From contig JBAIAA010000101.1 of the NCBI GenBank assembly GCA_037893245.1, positions 930,001-994,000 on the forward strand: DNA of 64,000 bases, given 5' to 3'. A program made the translations under genes and the position numbers. The stretch is from Crossaster papposus. Its lineage: Eukaryota > Echinodermata > Asteroidea > Velatida > Solasteridae. The notes under the pieces were generated by a model, which did not search any database, had not been told where the DNA came from, and saw only the letters and a program-made list of their open reading frames with translations. Shown here one piece after another: positions 1 to 13,700 of this stretch. Within the stretch, counting starts at the first letter, position 1, and every line of letters starts with the position of its first letter.

Positions 1-213
1 TTTCACGCATGTCGGAGTAGACGAACCAGAATGTGTGGTTCCTATGGTTGAACTGTATGGTGTTCTAAAACGGAACTACGACGCTTGCCTGTCCGTTGTA
101 GAACACCATAGGTTTGGCGCCACTAAAAAGGTTCCCTGCTGTAGCTGGTGTGCTGTTGTATAGGAACGTGTTATGGGTACCAGTCTCATGGAGCCCTCTT
201 TTCACTCCAGGAT
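1..213 (-). pseudogene. Possible LamG-like exon or fragment
   Basis: Read on the minus strand, this end of the window encodes NTFLYNSTPATAGNLF, then AKPMVFYNGQASVVVPF, then a TAG, then NTIQFNHRNHTFWFVYSD in the same frame. FYNG.ASVVVPF followed by HTFWF is the start of a LamG/concanavalin-like domain. The in-frame TAG either marks an exon boundary (the TTTTAG could be an acceptor) or breaks the domain. It lies downstream of the exon at 1593-1762 on the same strand, so it may belong to that gene. Confidence 0.3.
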
Positions 214-240
214 ACGTGGATAGTCACGTAGTCAGCAATT

Positions 241-1060
241 CCAACACCTTCACCTAATGCATACATTAATTCAAAAAGGTACGTGGCAACATGGTAATTA
301 CTCTGAAACTAACAAATGAGACAAACTTCGGGATGGTCAAAATTACCCTGCCAAATAATTCCGTCAGAAATAATTTTAATCGATAGAAAACAATTTAGAA
401 GTTTAGACGCAAAAGCCGCTAACGCCAGCCCCCCAAAAAATAGATTTATCATAAACTTTTACTTGATATCGTAAAAATCATTATTTATGGAAGTGGCATT
501 TGGCGGCTTTTCACTCCTCAATTATTTAGGTTGTTTACAATGTAAAGTATATCATTTGCAGCTTTCCAAAAAACAATGTTTCAAAGTTTACTAGTTATAA
601 TGACACTAAACTCCATGTGAAATAAACTTTTCTGACTTGCTGTCATTTTGAAGAAAATAAAAAAGAAGGCCATTTTCAAAGATATGTCTCAGAGACGTTT
701 TTCCCAATATGGTTTACAATCCGTGAATGATGCGCAAAAACGTTGACCCGACATACGTGCCTGTGTGGTGTCAATGTTTGTTGCTATTGTCGTTTACAAT
801 CCAAAAGAAAGATGCAGGATAATCCTGATGTCTTTGCATCGTTACCTGGTGATGACATAGTGTGGCTCCATGTCGTGTCATATTTCTTGGTGCTATACAT
901 AATGGCGAACGGTTTAACCCCGAGACAATATGGATCCGGCCCAGCAAAGAAAAGCCATCCCCAAGCGTTTGCACAGCTATATCCATATCCGTTGATGAGA
1001 AAGTGTCGCCCAGGCCTGTGAGAAACCATCGCAAATGCATTACATGTAGTTCAAAGCCTT
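241..1060. other. No gene seen
   Basis: AT-rich DNA without a convincing exon on either strand. Open frames of 60-90 codons at 743-1040 overlap on both strands and show no domain. Confidence 0.5.
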
Positions 1061-1077
1061 AGTGCTGGTGCGTGTGT

Positions 1078-1138
1078 TTTGGGGGAGGGGGGGGGGGGGG
1101 GTGTTTGTTTGTTTGTTTGTTTGTTGGGGTGTTGGGGG

Positions 1139-1184
<46 letters not shown>

Positions 1185-1256
1185 GGGTTGGTTTTGTTGG
1201 GTTTTTTTTTTTGGGGGGGGGGTTGTTTGGGTGGGGGGGGGGGGGGGGGGGGGGCG
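1078..1256. repeat. Poly-G and (TTG)n low-complexity tract
   Basis: G runs at about 1081-1100 and 1232-1254 flank (GTTT)n and a (TTG) array of about 15 units at 1138-1185. The G runs could form quadruplexes or could hide assembly error. The long Gly, Val, Leu or Pro open frames here are artefacts of the repeat. Confidence 0.9.
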
Positions 1257-1592
1257 CAGCAATGTTGATCACCAATACTAAACAATAAGTCTTCATTCGT
1301 ACCCACCACCCAAAGATGGCACTAGGAATGGCTAATTTCTTCATGTTGCATGACGTCATTTTTTTAGCCCCCATTCGACAGAATTGGTTTCAACAATAGT
1401 ATCCGTGTGGGCGTAACACGTGCGCGTTGAATGTACGTATATCGGTCAATTCGGGCAACAAGCTACCCACATGGGATCTTGTGTTTCCTTTGCATAATGT
1501 GGTAAAGCAGGCTAGCCAGTCCCAGCGCCCTACTTTGGGCGGTGAATACGAGACAAGTACGGAGCAAAGGCTGAGGATCAAGAGTCATTTAC

Positions 1593-1762
1593 CAGGACTG
1601 GTGGCCTTCCATAGTGAAGACTGCAGCATGTTCAGCGTTCGACCAGGGAGACGCCATAAGACGGTCTTCACTGAACCAGTTCATGATTTTGGAATTCACA
1701 CCGTTGAAGATCAACTGAGCTGCGGGTTGTGCTTCATCAAAGTTGAACAATGAAAGCTTCAC
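1593..1762 (-). CDS. Exon LIFNG..WFS..SPW, extracellular module second half
   Basis: Internal exon, phase 0 at its acceptor (CAATAAG) and phase 2 at its donor (GTAAAT). It encodes VKLSLFNFDEAQ, then LIFNGVNSKIMNWFSEDRL, then MASPWSNAEHAAVFTMEG. The sequence L.FNG....NWFS...L..SPW continues the module opened by the exon at 1858-2024 and resembles the WFS/SPW stretch that follows YDAW in related invertebrate secreted proteins. Confidence 0.6.
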
Positions 1763-4700
1763 CTTATTGAGAAAAAAGAGAAGGTTATAGCCTATAGTTT
1801 CAGTCTCGGAGCTCTATGTATAAGAGCTCCGAAGACATCAAAGACGTAAATGATTACCAGTTTTAGCTGGCTGCTGTTGTTGTGCCAAGCATCGTAGATA
1901 GACTTGTCGCGGTAATGGCCTTCAAGGGTAGAGTCCCAGCGATTGTCGGTCCATATCTCATACAGGCTACGGTTAGACGTAGTCTGGCCTCCCAGCCCCT
2001 TGAAGGCGAGTTGCCACTGCAAGCCTGCCAGAAATCAAAGTTGTATGGTGACGGTTAATGTCATTCAGGATTTACCTTTCTTCTGAATAAAAACATACCT
2101 ATAGCAAACCCCTAGTACCCAAACCTGTTGTTTTCTGGTTTGTAAAGACCTCGATTTTCACAGATGTCTACACCAGGGTAAATTACACTACAAAATATAC
2201 ACAAATTATTCTAATAAACTAGTGTATAGTAAGATTTCTGCCAAGTAGTATTTTGTGGTATTAGGTGACGTTATAGGTTAATAGGCGGCGGATGTACAAC
2301 AACGATGACAACTACTGAAGCACGAAAATGGCTGGGCGTTTATTGAAGAATACACATTGAACAATTGGCTACGCATTGCTGTTTGCAATTCTGTCCTTCC
2401 CACAAAATGTAAAAATGTACTGATATGTACACTAGTAGAAGGGCAGATAGGGGGAATATTTGGGAAAATTGTGCCTTTGATGATAAAAGCACGAAATGTG
2501 GCACACATTCAGAGTATGCCATGAACAATATATTTTGCCATAGGGTCAAATATAAATAGAATAACAAGCAATGGCAGCATTAAAAAAAAAAATATTGCTT
2601 AGATTTGACCTATATTTGTTTCAAAGGAAAAATAGCTAAATATCTTTCTCATGACAAACTCTGACTGTGTGCAAAAAAAACATGCTTGTATCATCAAATG
2701 CACAACCCCATCACCTATCTATAGACTGACATTACGTACAAGGCGATGCAGAGCATGTGCGGTTGGTAGAACAGCAATAGGCGTTAGCGGAGGTAGGAGG
2801 CCGAGGCGAGTGCGGAATGAGGCTCTCGTAGGTGTTCCCATCTACGATGTAGTAACACTCGTCGTTTCCGAAATAATAAAAGCTACCACAAGGTGTCAAC
2901 TTGGCGTCTCTCCCTTCAACGTCGATCAAGCCCCATCTGTTATCGGCAAAGCCTGCTTGGTAGGCGTCATACAGCTGGGCTAACGTACATAGCTGCATGC
3001 CATACTGAGAGCAGGCGTGTCTGACTACAGACAAGTAGTCACTAGTAGTAGTATTGAATACCTCAGTGGTTAGGATGATATCGAAAACATCTTGAGAAAA
3101 GGAAAAAAGAGACAAAAGTTGTACATTATTTATACACAATTATGAGAACGCTGTTAATTATACCTTGTTCGTATTTTGTACACCACCTTTGGTCGATGTT
3201 CTTGGGGGTTATAATTTTATAATATTTAATAGAGGGTGACAACGACATAACAGAAAATTATCTTGTGAATTAATTCAGAGAAGTATTCTATTATTGTACA
3301 GTATTTTTGGTTGTACATTTTTTATTTGCGATCAGCATCCCCTTTTTCGTAAAAAGATATCAGGGTAGCTTCACCAGTCACCACCATTAGCCCCAATACT
3401 TGTGTGTTTATGATAATTTCCATTATACAAAATCACATGAGGGTTGTGTACCTGAAACATGGATTTTACAGTGGCATATTTTCATTAAATGTGCAATTGG
3501 ATAAAACAAAATGGTTGAAAAAAAAATCACCATTGGCGTCCAATAATATTGGTAATTTTAACCCAATTATCCAAGATCAAGATCAAAATAACCAATATCA
3601 TTGGTTATTTTAACCAATTATGACTAACCAATTTTGTTGGTTATTTTGACCAATATTTGGATTAAAATGGCCAATGTCATAGCTGGACATATTTTTTTCC
3701 AATCAAATGGTTATTTTCAACCAATCTGTTTTTACATTGATAATTATTAAGTCTACAAAGAGTTTATTTACCACTGGTGTTATTTTCCAAGCAGGGAGGT
3801 TCTTGGTTTTTAGGAGCGAACAATTCCAGTGAAACGTCGCTTGACTGCAAAATTAAAGCAATAAATGTTTACGTATGTAATTTCTAAACCAAATTCAACA
3901 ACATGCTGGTTTAAAATTCACGTGGTTTACTGCGGTTTTCCGATTTCAGATTAGAGTTCACGCGCACATGACTTGCGTCGTTATCGTTTTAATGATACCG
4001 TTTATTGGCTCTCAAAGTTGGATCCGAATCATTCTCAAGTAATTATTTTTTTGCCGAATTAGCAATTTTGACGTTAACTTATAACAGATTGGCGGATTAA
4101 TATATAAAAGTTCCCTTCTTTGTGTATGTTGTTTATATTTTACATGCGCTTGATAGGTTACATACTTTTTTCCCTATTCGGCCCAATAGAACAATTCTTC
4201 TGGTTGCCTATCTAGTCCGAGTAACTAGGACCGTACTTATCGCTTTTTTCAACATCTGGACATGATCTGGCGATTGTCATGGTCGAAGGCTGTTCCACCT
4301 ATTGCACACGCCACCGGACATCCGGACATGACCTGGCGACTGTCATGGTCGAAGGCTGTTCCACCTATTGCACACGCCATGGGCAAAGGGGAAGCCCAGG
4401 CTCCGTTCAATTTGTACAGGAAATTACGTGTTTTCTTCTTTTTTTTACAGCAATAAAAGATGAATACCTTTTTTCCCCGGTGTAACGTGGGAGATTGTGT
4501 TACTATATACAACAATGAAATATATTTTGGTGTAGTGTTGGGCAATAATTAATTTTGTAGACATTTTTAACATGACCACAACACTATTTATTCCCCTTTG
4601 AGGGTGCGATAACCAACAGCCACCATTGACCAATCAGGGACAAGAAACACGGCCCGGTGACGTCATGCCGACCGCTAGAATAGGTCCTATATTATTTAGT

Positions 4701-7700
4701 GAGTCCCATAGCCTAGGTTAGACTCCTCCGTTGTCGTAATACAATGAACAACAGACTATAGGCCAATCCTTGCATACCCCATCAGAAAATAGTTTGTGTG
4801 GTCCACTTGTAGGCAGAAGAGGAAATGTTGTTTAAAGTGAAGTTCATACATATCCAAGTACAACTCCAACGTATCCCATATCCTGACATTGCACATTCAC
4901 GCTCTGGCCACGCGTAAAGTTCATCATGTTGATTTGAGTACAGTACTTGTACGATGTACTGTTAGGCCGTGTTACGTCCCCGTTTTTCGTGTTGCCTGGT
5001 GGTATCTGACGGGGAACAGAATGAAAATTCCCTTACACGTAAATTAAACCACTGCGAATTAAAAAATCCACCTTGTCGGAGCAAGGGAATGGAACAAAGG
5101 GGTGAAATTAGGCCTCGAAAGACCCGTTTTTGGTCCTTAAATCGATGACGTCGCAACGGTCACAGTATGGACAGCCATTTCGACAAAAAAAGAAAAGAAA
5201 AGTGACAATGAATTTATTTAGGCTAATAATAGTAGCCCCCACCCCCACTTACATTTCACAAATTGATATACATTTCGAAATCATTTTGGTGAAAAGGGTA
5301 CATCTTAGAAAGAAATTTAAACTAAAAAAAAGTATGTCCCCCATCCCATTATTTACGATCGATTTATAAAAGATGCGGCTTTCCATACAAAAGTGTGTCG
5401 ATCCTGTCGATATGTGGCGCACTACATGTAAACAAATGGCGGTCCCCCGTTTCGCATGCAGAGCATCACCATTCACAAGCTTTTGCCGATAGCGCAGCTT
5501 TAGAAACCCTGTATTTGTGTGTGTGTAAAGAAGTAACTTAGTTAGTACCTGGAGAGTTAAGAAAAAAGACTGACAAGTGTAAATAACATGAAATTGGTGT
5601 ATGAAAATCAATGCCACGACGCGACCAGCGCGGCGAATGCCAATACAACCGATGTTGTACTAGTCGAAGTTGTGTCGGTGTGTCGCATTTTTGTCCACAC
5701 GGGAGTTGCCATGGTCTGCAACGAAAAGGACTTATTTTGAAAGTGAGTAAACAAGAAATAGAGGTAGGCCTATAGTATTATATTAACAAATCCAGATTTG
5801 TCGTATTTAGTTTAGTTTTTCTTTGATTTTGAAATCGGTTCCCGATTTTGCAAGACGCCAGCTAGAGAACACACGGCATCATCAACAACACAAATGTATC
5901 AGCACGTACAGTTATTAGTAATACTTCCCATAACCACAGAAGAATCCACCCAAAACTGTCAACCACCAAAGATGGAAATGCCATGTTATTGCAAAGTATG
6001 GGGGAAGGCCGCTAGGCAGGGGTGTTACTCCTTCTAGTCTACTTGCCTTATGTTATAGTAGTAGCACTATATATCGTAATATTTGTTGCCATTGGTAACT
6101 TGTATTGATGTTTTTAGGCAGCAACGTAGTGGCTATCGTTACGGCAGTTGACGATCTGATTCCCTGACAATGACAATACCCTGGACCTTTCACTCTTGGA
6201 ACCTGGCTAGTATCAACCAGTGTGGTTCCAAGAACGACGTCCAAATATTATTGTCAATGTGTCGGCCTGGGTATGTTTGGGAATCAGCTCGTCAACTATA
6301 TACCGTAACGATAGACACTGCGTTTTACAGGCAAATTAAATTGCACCCAGAAATTATCTTCTGATTAAAATATCTTTCTAGAATGGACAAACAGTTTTTT
6401 GTTTTTATTTATTTATTACAGCATATCTTCTGGATCATCAGATGGACATTTCAATCTGGAATTGGAGTAGCTCTCCGGTGCAGTACTTGTACTGACAGCA
6501 CCAATTTCATTTACCAGGAATCATTTACACAGGAATCGACCCCATCTGAACAATTATATGTAGCTGTAAATAAGCTGAATGTTAGTACGTGCGGGTCATT
6601 CATGTGATGTTTTGTATAAGCTGTGGTACTGGTCAGTTTACTCCAACTGCTACGCAACATTATGATAGAATTGTTTACTTGAGGATAAAAGCATTAATTT
6701 TAGCACACATTCAGAGTGTAAAGAAAGACATTTGGCTCTCCGCTCTCCGGGCTATAGGAAGAATAAAGGAAGAATAACATGCAATGGTAGCCATTTAGAA
6801 ATTCTTAAAAATGCCTGTTATATTTTTTCAAGGGACAAATCTAAGATGGCCGTATACATTTATATTCTAAAGACATATTTTGATTGTGTAACAAATTCCA
6901 TGCTTTTATAATTGTTACCATGTTTGTTTCACCAATCTGCCTGACTAAACAGCAAAACTCATGTATGCCAGTAGACAGTATAGTAAAGTCCTGAATTGTT
7001 TTGGCATGCTGTATATTATTGCTACTACCGACCACCTGTAAGAAGTACAATTGCCAATAAAGTATCCCATGTACAGCTTAAATGTCAACCGAAAAAGTGA
7101 TTGATTTTTGGTAAACTGAAATAACCTATAGCCTCTTTTACAGGCTTCATATGAAGATCATGACCAACTATAGGGTTCAAAGAAGTGTCCATTACACCAT
7201 ACTATATTGAAAGCAAAAATAAGTTACATGAAGATTTGTGGAAAAGCCAACTGTCATTTTTACATTTAGGCCAGATTACATCCATTTAGAATTCGTGTTG
7301 GGGGAAATTCAGTCTTTCTGCGCGGCGCGAACTGCTAATCTGCGCGAACTGCTAATCTGCGCGAACTGCTAATCTGCGCGAACCATCCATTGCGTGCGCT
7401 GCTTTGATATATGGGGAGCCTAGGTACTGGTAGGCCCAAATCGGATCGCGCTGCATTTGCTGTCGGTTGATCGTGCCTCAATTGGCCGATCGTGCCACCA
7501 CCAGTCGATTGCCTTCTATTTAGCTATTCCATTAGGGGGTTGTTCTGCAAAAGAGAAGTAAAATCTGAGAAATAGGCTGACGGTACTTGTGCAAATGCAT
7601 TTTTGATAGCGCAGATTTAGAGACTGCGCCCAAAATTCTGATTTTGGACCCCCAAAAGTAGGTTATGTTCTATTCCCTGCAACCGACAACATTGATTTTC

Positions 7701-10700
7701 GGATTCAGGACATTAAACTGAGTAGAATCACACATTTTTTGTTTGTTCCCAAACTGGTACCACGGATTTCTTTTCTTAGCATATTTTGGGGTCACGTAAC
7801 ACGGCCTATGTAGGACAATTTTGCCGCACGCGCCCCGTCGCCGTGGAAATCCTGGATTCTACTGGTACCCTGTAATGGCCCTGTCACACCAGAACATTTT
7901 AGGCCAACGCGTGAGTAGCGTGTTGTAATTTTGGCAACACGCTGGCAAACGCTGACCAACGCTAGGCCAGCGTTAGCAACAGGCTGAGCGCGTTACTCAC
8001 ACGCTGGGACACGCTGTCACACGCCGAGGAAACCATAATTTCCAGCGTTTGCCGGCGTGTGACTGCACACGCTGGCGGCGCGTTGGAGGTTCTTTACTCA
8101 CGCGTCGAACACGCTAGATGATCGTTATCAAACCGCTACTCACACGCTGGCGTACGCTGGCGTACGCTTGCGGCACGCTGGTTATGGCCCTGCCACACCA
8201 GAACGTTTTAGGCCAATGCATGAGTAGCGCGTTAAAAATAGTTGATACGCTGGCAATCGCTGAACTTTCACAGAAAAAGTCAAGTGGAACCGTGATTTCA
8301 GCTTGTCGATACAGGTTGATAACGGGTTCATAGCGTATGCAAGCGCGTGATTAGCGTGTGAGGAACGCGCTCAGCGTGTGAGGAACGCATCGCTGATTTA
8401 TAGTAAAAATACGACAGCGGATCGCCAGCGTGTGAGTAGTGGGTTGGTAACGATCGTCTAGCGCGTTCGACGCGTGAGTAACGACCATCCTGCGCGCCGC
8501 CAGCGTGTGCAGTCACACGCTGGCAAACGCTGATTTTTTTTAGGTATGTTGAAAAATGTATTTTGGACTCAGCGTGTGACAGCGTGTTCCAGCGTGTGGG
8601 TAACGCGCTCAGCGCGTTGTGAACGCTGGCCTAGCGTTGGTCAACGTTTACCCGCGTGTTGCCGAAATTCCAACACGTTGGCATAAAACGTTCTGGTGTG
8701 ACAGGGCCATTACTGTAGTAGCGCGTCATTTTTTTGTACAACTAATCATGTGGTCGTTGCCGTAGGCTGGCGCGCGTTGGACCGCGCTACTCACGCGCTG
8801 GGCAGTCGTTCATCAGTCGTCGAGCGCGTTACTAACGCGTTATTCACGCGCGGGCGAACGCTATGAACCCGTTATCAACGCGTTATGGACACGCTGAAAT
8901 CACGGTTCCACTTGACTTTTTCTGTGGAAGTTCAGCGTTTGCCAGCGTATCAACTATTTTTAACGCGCTACTCACGCGTTGGCCTAAAACGTTCTGGTGT
9001 GACAGGGCCATAACGTAGACACATATATATCCTACAATCTTACGTGCACCTGTACATCACCAAAGAACTCAGCACACAGAATAAAGTCGGCGAAAATGTG
9101 AACCACTGCGCAATGTTGCGCATGCGTGTTGAAGCGAATTTCCCCTTTCGGAGAAGTGAGCACCCCGGAGAAGTGCCACCGTCTCCCAGAATGACGTCAT
9201 ATGTTTACATACAGACTTTTCAGATTTCTGGCTGTGCAGGCGCAGAAAGAAAATGCCTCTAAAAAACGTATTTCTTACCTATATTACCCAATTTTGTTTT
9301 TATTTATTATCTATACTCTGCCACCAAAAACACAACAAATCGAAAACAAAAAACGTTTAGTTCCCCTTTAAGGTCTGCGCAGCAGGGAAGTGCCCGGAGA
9401 CGGGTGGAAAATTGAGTCGAGAAAAAGGAATATCATTTCACAAGTAAGTTGTTATAAAACAGTTAGGCTTATTTATTCAACGAGAATTTGCTATACAAAA
9501 ATGCACACAATTACTTATTAGAAAGGAAACAAATTATTAGGCTAAAAACTGCATTGACCTAGTAATAGATATTAGTAATCAGCCTTTTGGTTTCAGTCTA
9601 ATAAAGTAGGGATAGGCCTATAGATATATTGTACCAAAAAAAAAAAATGTTTTAAAGTAAAACTAATTGTATACTTATTTGTAATTGTAGGACTGGGCCC
9701 ATTTAACTACATATTTGAAAGTGGTTCCTTAAGCAGCATCACTAATTTGGAGTTATTATCCACCAGAATTCCCCATGAGAAATCACTCCGTATGCAGTGG
9801 CTTGTGCGTATAAGACGCATGGATCCCAAGTCCAGAAATCTGTGGCAGCCGATATGTAGCTACCTGTGCTCAAATCATTTTGAGTCAGAATGTTTCTTCA
9901 GGGGAGAAAAGAAGAGGAAGAAACTTACGCGAGGGGCAGTGCCGACCTTATTTCCGTTGAACGAAATAACAAACACGGTAGGTCTAATTCGACATAATTA
10001 CACATGTTATGTACAAAATGCCATGTTTTATATGTACTATACGAACTCGCTTGCTATTATGTAAAAAAACACATAACACTTGCTTGGTATAAAGGTTTCT
10101 TAACAGATGTGTAAAATGTTACCTGGTACTTATAGGTAATTATATTTTACACATGTATTATGTATTGACAGTTGTGTACAATGTTACCTAACTCTTAAGA
10201 TATATTTACACATTTATTACGTAAAAACTAGAAAAACATTGGGTGTACACAACCTTTGGGTAAAAATTATATTTCACTCCCATGTTAAATAATACTTCAG
10301 TCCATTTATTTCATATATTTTCATGTTCATTTTTGTCTCTTTCAACTTATTTATCTTGTTGACTCCTTAAAATCAATGAAGCGGGATCTGCATGGTTCGT
10401 CGACTCCAGGGTTTCCGTAACGTATGCAATGTTACGTTACATTGAATGCAGCAACCTATAAGGCCAAAAAAAAAAAAAAACATGTTTAGCGTCACCGCCA
10501 GCTTCCTTTTTGGGGGCCGCCTCCTTTTTTTTTTTTTTTTTTTTTGAAAAAAATCATAAATTTGACCATTTTGGCAAAAAATATTTATATATTTTTTTAT
10601 ATTTTTTTTAAGATAATAAAATTTTAAGATCGTATTTTAGACTTTAGCATCACTGTGTACATGCTCTGGAATTTTCCTTATAGGAAGGCTAGGGTGTGAT

Positions 10701-13700
10701 GTGTAGTCGTGTACGGTGCATACTTGATCGACCCACATGAATTTGAATGTTTAATCGTGGGTGAACCATGTTTTAATTTTAAATTGGAAGATAGGGTGTG
10801 ACATGTTTACTGCATGACTCGAATTAAAGATGTGTCGGGCGGCCATTTAAAAAAAAAATAAAAAAAAAAAAGGGCCTCCTCCTTCCTTTTAAAAAAAGGG
10901 CATGACGCTAAACATGTTTGTTTTGTTTTTTGGCCTAATGTCTGAAGTCCTGCCGTAAGGAGCCTATTGATAGTGTCTTGTTCTTACGCCAGCTTTTATA
11001 GCCGCGAAGAGCCTTGCCATATTATGCGAGTCTGTCTTTGTGGTTTAAATTGAACAAACTGAGGCTGTGTCCGAAACGGGTGTCTAGAGCTACAGCTACG
11101 GCTATTGTCTACGTCGGCCATTTTGTAGCGCTGTCCGAAATGCCGTCTAGAGCTACAGCTACGGCTACAACGTCACAAAAATCTAGCCGTAAAAGAAGTT
11201 GTCTAGCTCAGGCCAAACAAAATGGCGGCAGCACTAACGTTAATTTTGGAGCAAATTTTTGTTTATTTTTCAATGATAGTGCATTAAATTGAAACGACAA
11301 ATACGACAAATACGTCAATATCAGCAGGTATTTCGACTGGCTGTAATAAACATTGAGTAACATCTACCGGTAGCAGACGATAATTGTTGTAAATTCTTAC
11401 GTCTTAATTTCGCAAACACTAATTCAAGCATCGCTTGGGGGCGCAATAACTAGCCGTAGGCTCTACCGTAGCCACGTCCGAATTCCATTTGCCTTATAGC
11501 GCCTACGTAGACGTAGCTGTAGTTGTAGCTGTAGACGTAGACCGTAGCTCTAGACACTCGTTTCGGACACGGCCTGAGTCTCCGTCGACTTTCAGTTTCT
11601 CTGCTGCTACTGGCTGGAGGTGGTTCACTCCAGGGTTGGGTTTTTTTGTCCAGGAAGACAATATCGTCTGCATAATTTTGGGAAAAAGTCGGAATCTAAA
11701 TTCAAATCGGAAAAGTTTCACATAGACCTAAACGTTGTGTGTACAACCAAAGATCAACGATGTACATGTACATGTGGGTATTATGCACTAATTTGTACTG
11801 CGCACATCTAGTCAAGTGCACACATTAATATGCCTAACATAATGCAATCATAATGAGTCAATTGTGTGGCCTTCACTACACAAATAGCAATATCCTGTAG
11901 TGTCTTGTGGTTCGGGCATTTCTCGGTATTGGGAAGAGTATAACAATCACAAGAGGTTTAGAAAAACGTTACCTTCAAAGACTGCAAGTTGTGGCATGCC
12001 CCATTGTTCTAACAAACGTCTGGTGTTTATGTTGTCCATCTTGCTTCTCTGCGCTGTGCGCAAGTTGCCTACGTTTTTACCTAACTTAATAATAGTAAAT
12101 GTTTACCTATAGTACGTTTTTACATAAGTTATGTCAATTGGCTTCTTTAATTATTCAACATGTAATAAACGATTTATGTATCTGCGAGGTACTTATTTTC
12201 CAGGGATTTTTACCGAAATTATGTTACTTTTTACATAATTATTTTCACCTAATATTTTTGTACTAGTCTTTTTGAGAGTGTGGAGCTCTGCTCTTTTTCA
12301 TTTACATCCCATATGTACCGACTACCTCAGTGCCTTCAGCCAAGGCTCCCTCACAAAGAGAAACATATCCGTCATAACCATCTGCGGATGCATCACTATA
12401 TGCTTCAATAATTTCACAATCATTGCGAGCTGTCATGCTCATGCCTTTCTCAAGTTGTCTGAAATTTTGTTTCCAACACAATATCTTTTTTTGTTTGCTT
12501 CATCGTTTACTTTGACCGGCACGTTCCAACCTGCCCGTGTTTAAATACATAGATCTTGTTTTCAATTTCACTAACTTGCCTATCGAGTTCATCAATGACA
12601 TGATTTGCCCCATTTCTGCTGCTAGAAACCTTACTGATACTAAACTTCTAGAGTTTACATTTGCCAGTATAGTAGTACATGATCGACTCTAATGAGATCT
12701 CCAACCTGTCAAATTGGTGAAAATATATGCTGCTGTTGCAATACCAAAGGGGAGTACATTAAGGTGGTAATACTGGGTTTCTCTTCTCATGAAAATGTTA
12801 ATGTGATAATACGCTGATCTCAAATCAACAAAATAAAAAAATCTCCATCTTGCAGCCTGTGTGTGTGCTCGCTAGAACCATGGAGGAGCAAGTTTCTTCC
12901 TAGGAATTTACCTCTCTACACAATTACCTCCCTTTTAAACCCCCATTATAGACATTCCTCATTATGTAATAAACTCTTGCTAAAAGCTCTTCAAATTAGC
13001 CAGACAATAATTTCCCGCTTATACTACGAACCGCGTGAAATGTAAATTCCCAAATAGAGTTGGGTTTAGTTGGTAATTGGGGTTTGTTGTAGGCTGATAA
13101 GTAATTGTAATATATATTTTTTTTTTTTACATTTTTCTTTTTGCGACACTAATGGCTTCTGTTTTAATCATTTAGGGGCATTTTTTTAATGGCGTCTGAT
13201 GACTAATAATATGACTCAGAATGTATTTTGTATGCGCTTTACGATAAATCGAAGCTGCATGTATTTCAACCTCTGTTGTTATTTTGGAGCTTCATTCATC
13301 TTGACTTAATCAATTATAGATAATGGATTGATGGGTGTAGAGTCATGCTTTGTCACCGAGAACACCAGTAATCTCTTTGTATTTTCTGTATCCGTTTTTT
13401 ATTTGCTTGGAGATTGCATATGAAACCAATAAAAACCCATTTTAGTTACTCTCATGTTGAAAAAGTGAATTGTACTTCAATCTGCACAGAAATAGGTAAA
13501 GGTAAAAAATGAATAAACTGAACATTATTCGTATCACTACGGATTATCCGTGCACTTTCTTTATTTTATTTTTATTGTCTATTATTCTGTGGCTACAGTC
13601 ATGCCAGTTAATGGTTTGTCTCAGTTGTTGGTTATGTTTACTTTAAAATTACGAAGAAATAAGCCACAGACTAAGCATGTAAATTGAACCTTTCCTCAAG

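Noticed and set aside
1040-1374. Open frames encoding poly-Gly, poly-Val, poly-Asn, poly-Leu or poly-Pro
   Set aside because: All frames of a simple repeat are open; no start context, splice site or domain.
4963-7806. 2.8-kb element bounded by GGCCGTGTTACGT ends
   Set aside because: The two ends are inverted and similar for about 15 bp, but interiors do not pair and no empty site is available; may be chance or two solo fragments.
8118-8516. Open frames inside the palindromic element
   Set aside because: Composed of the CACGCTGGC repeat read in different frames.
11014-11725. Frames of 70-90 codons, one nearly repeated at 59711-60073
   Set aside because: The similarity is the shared Harbinger-like MITE, not a conserved gene.
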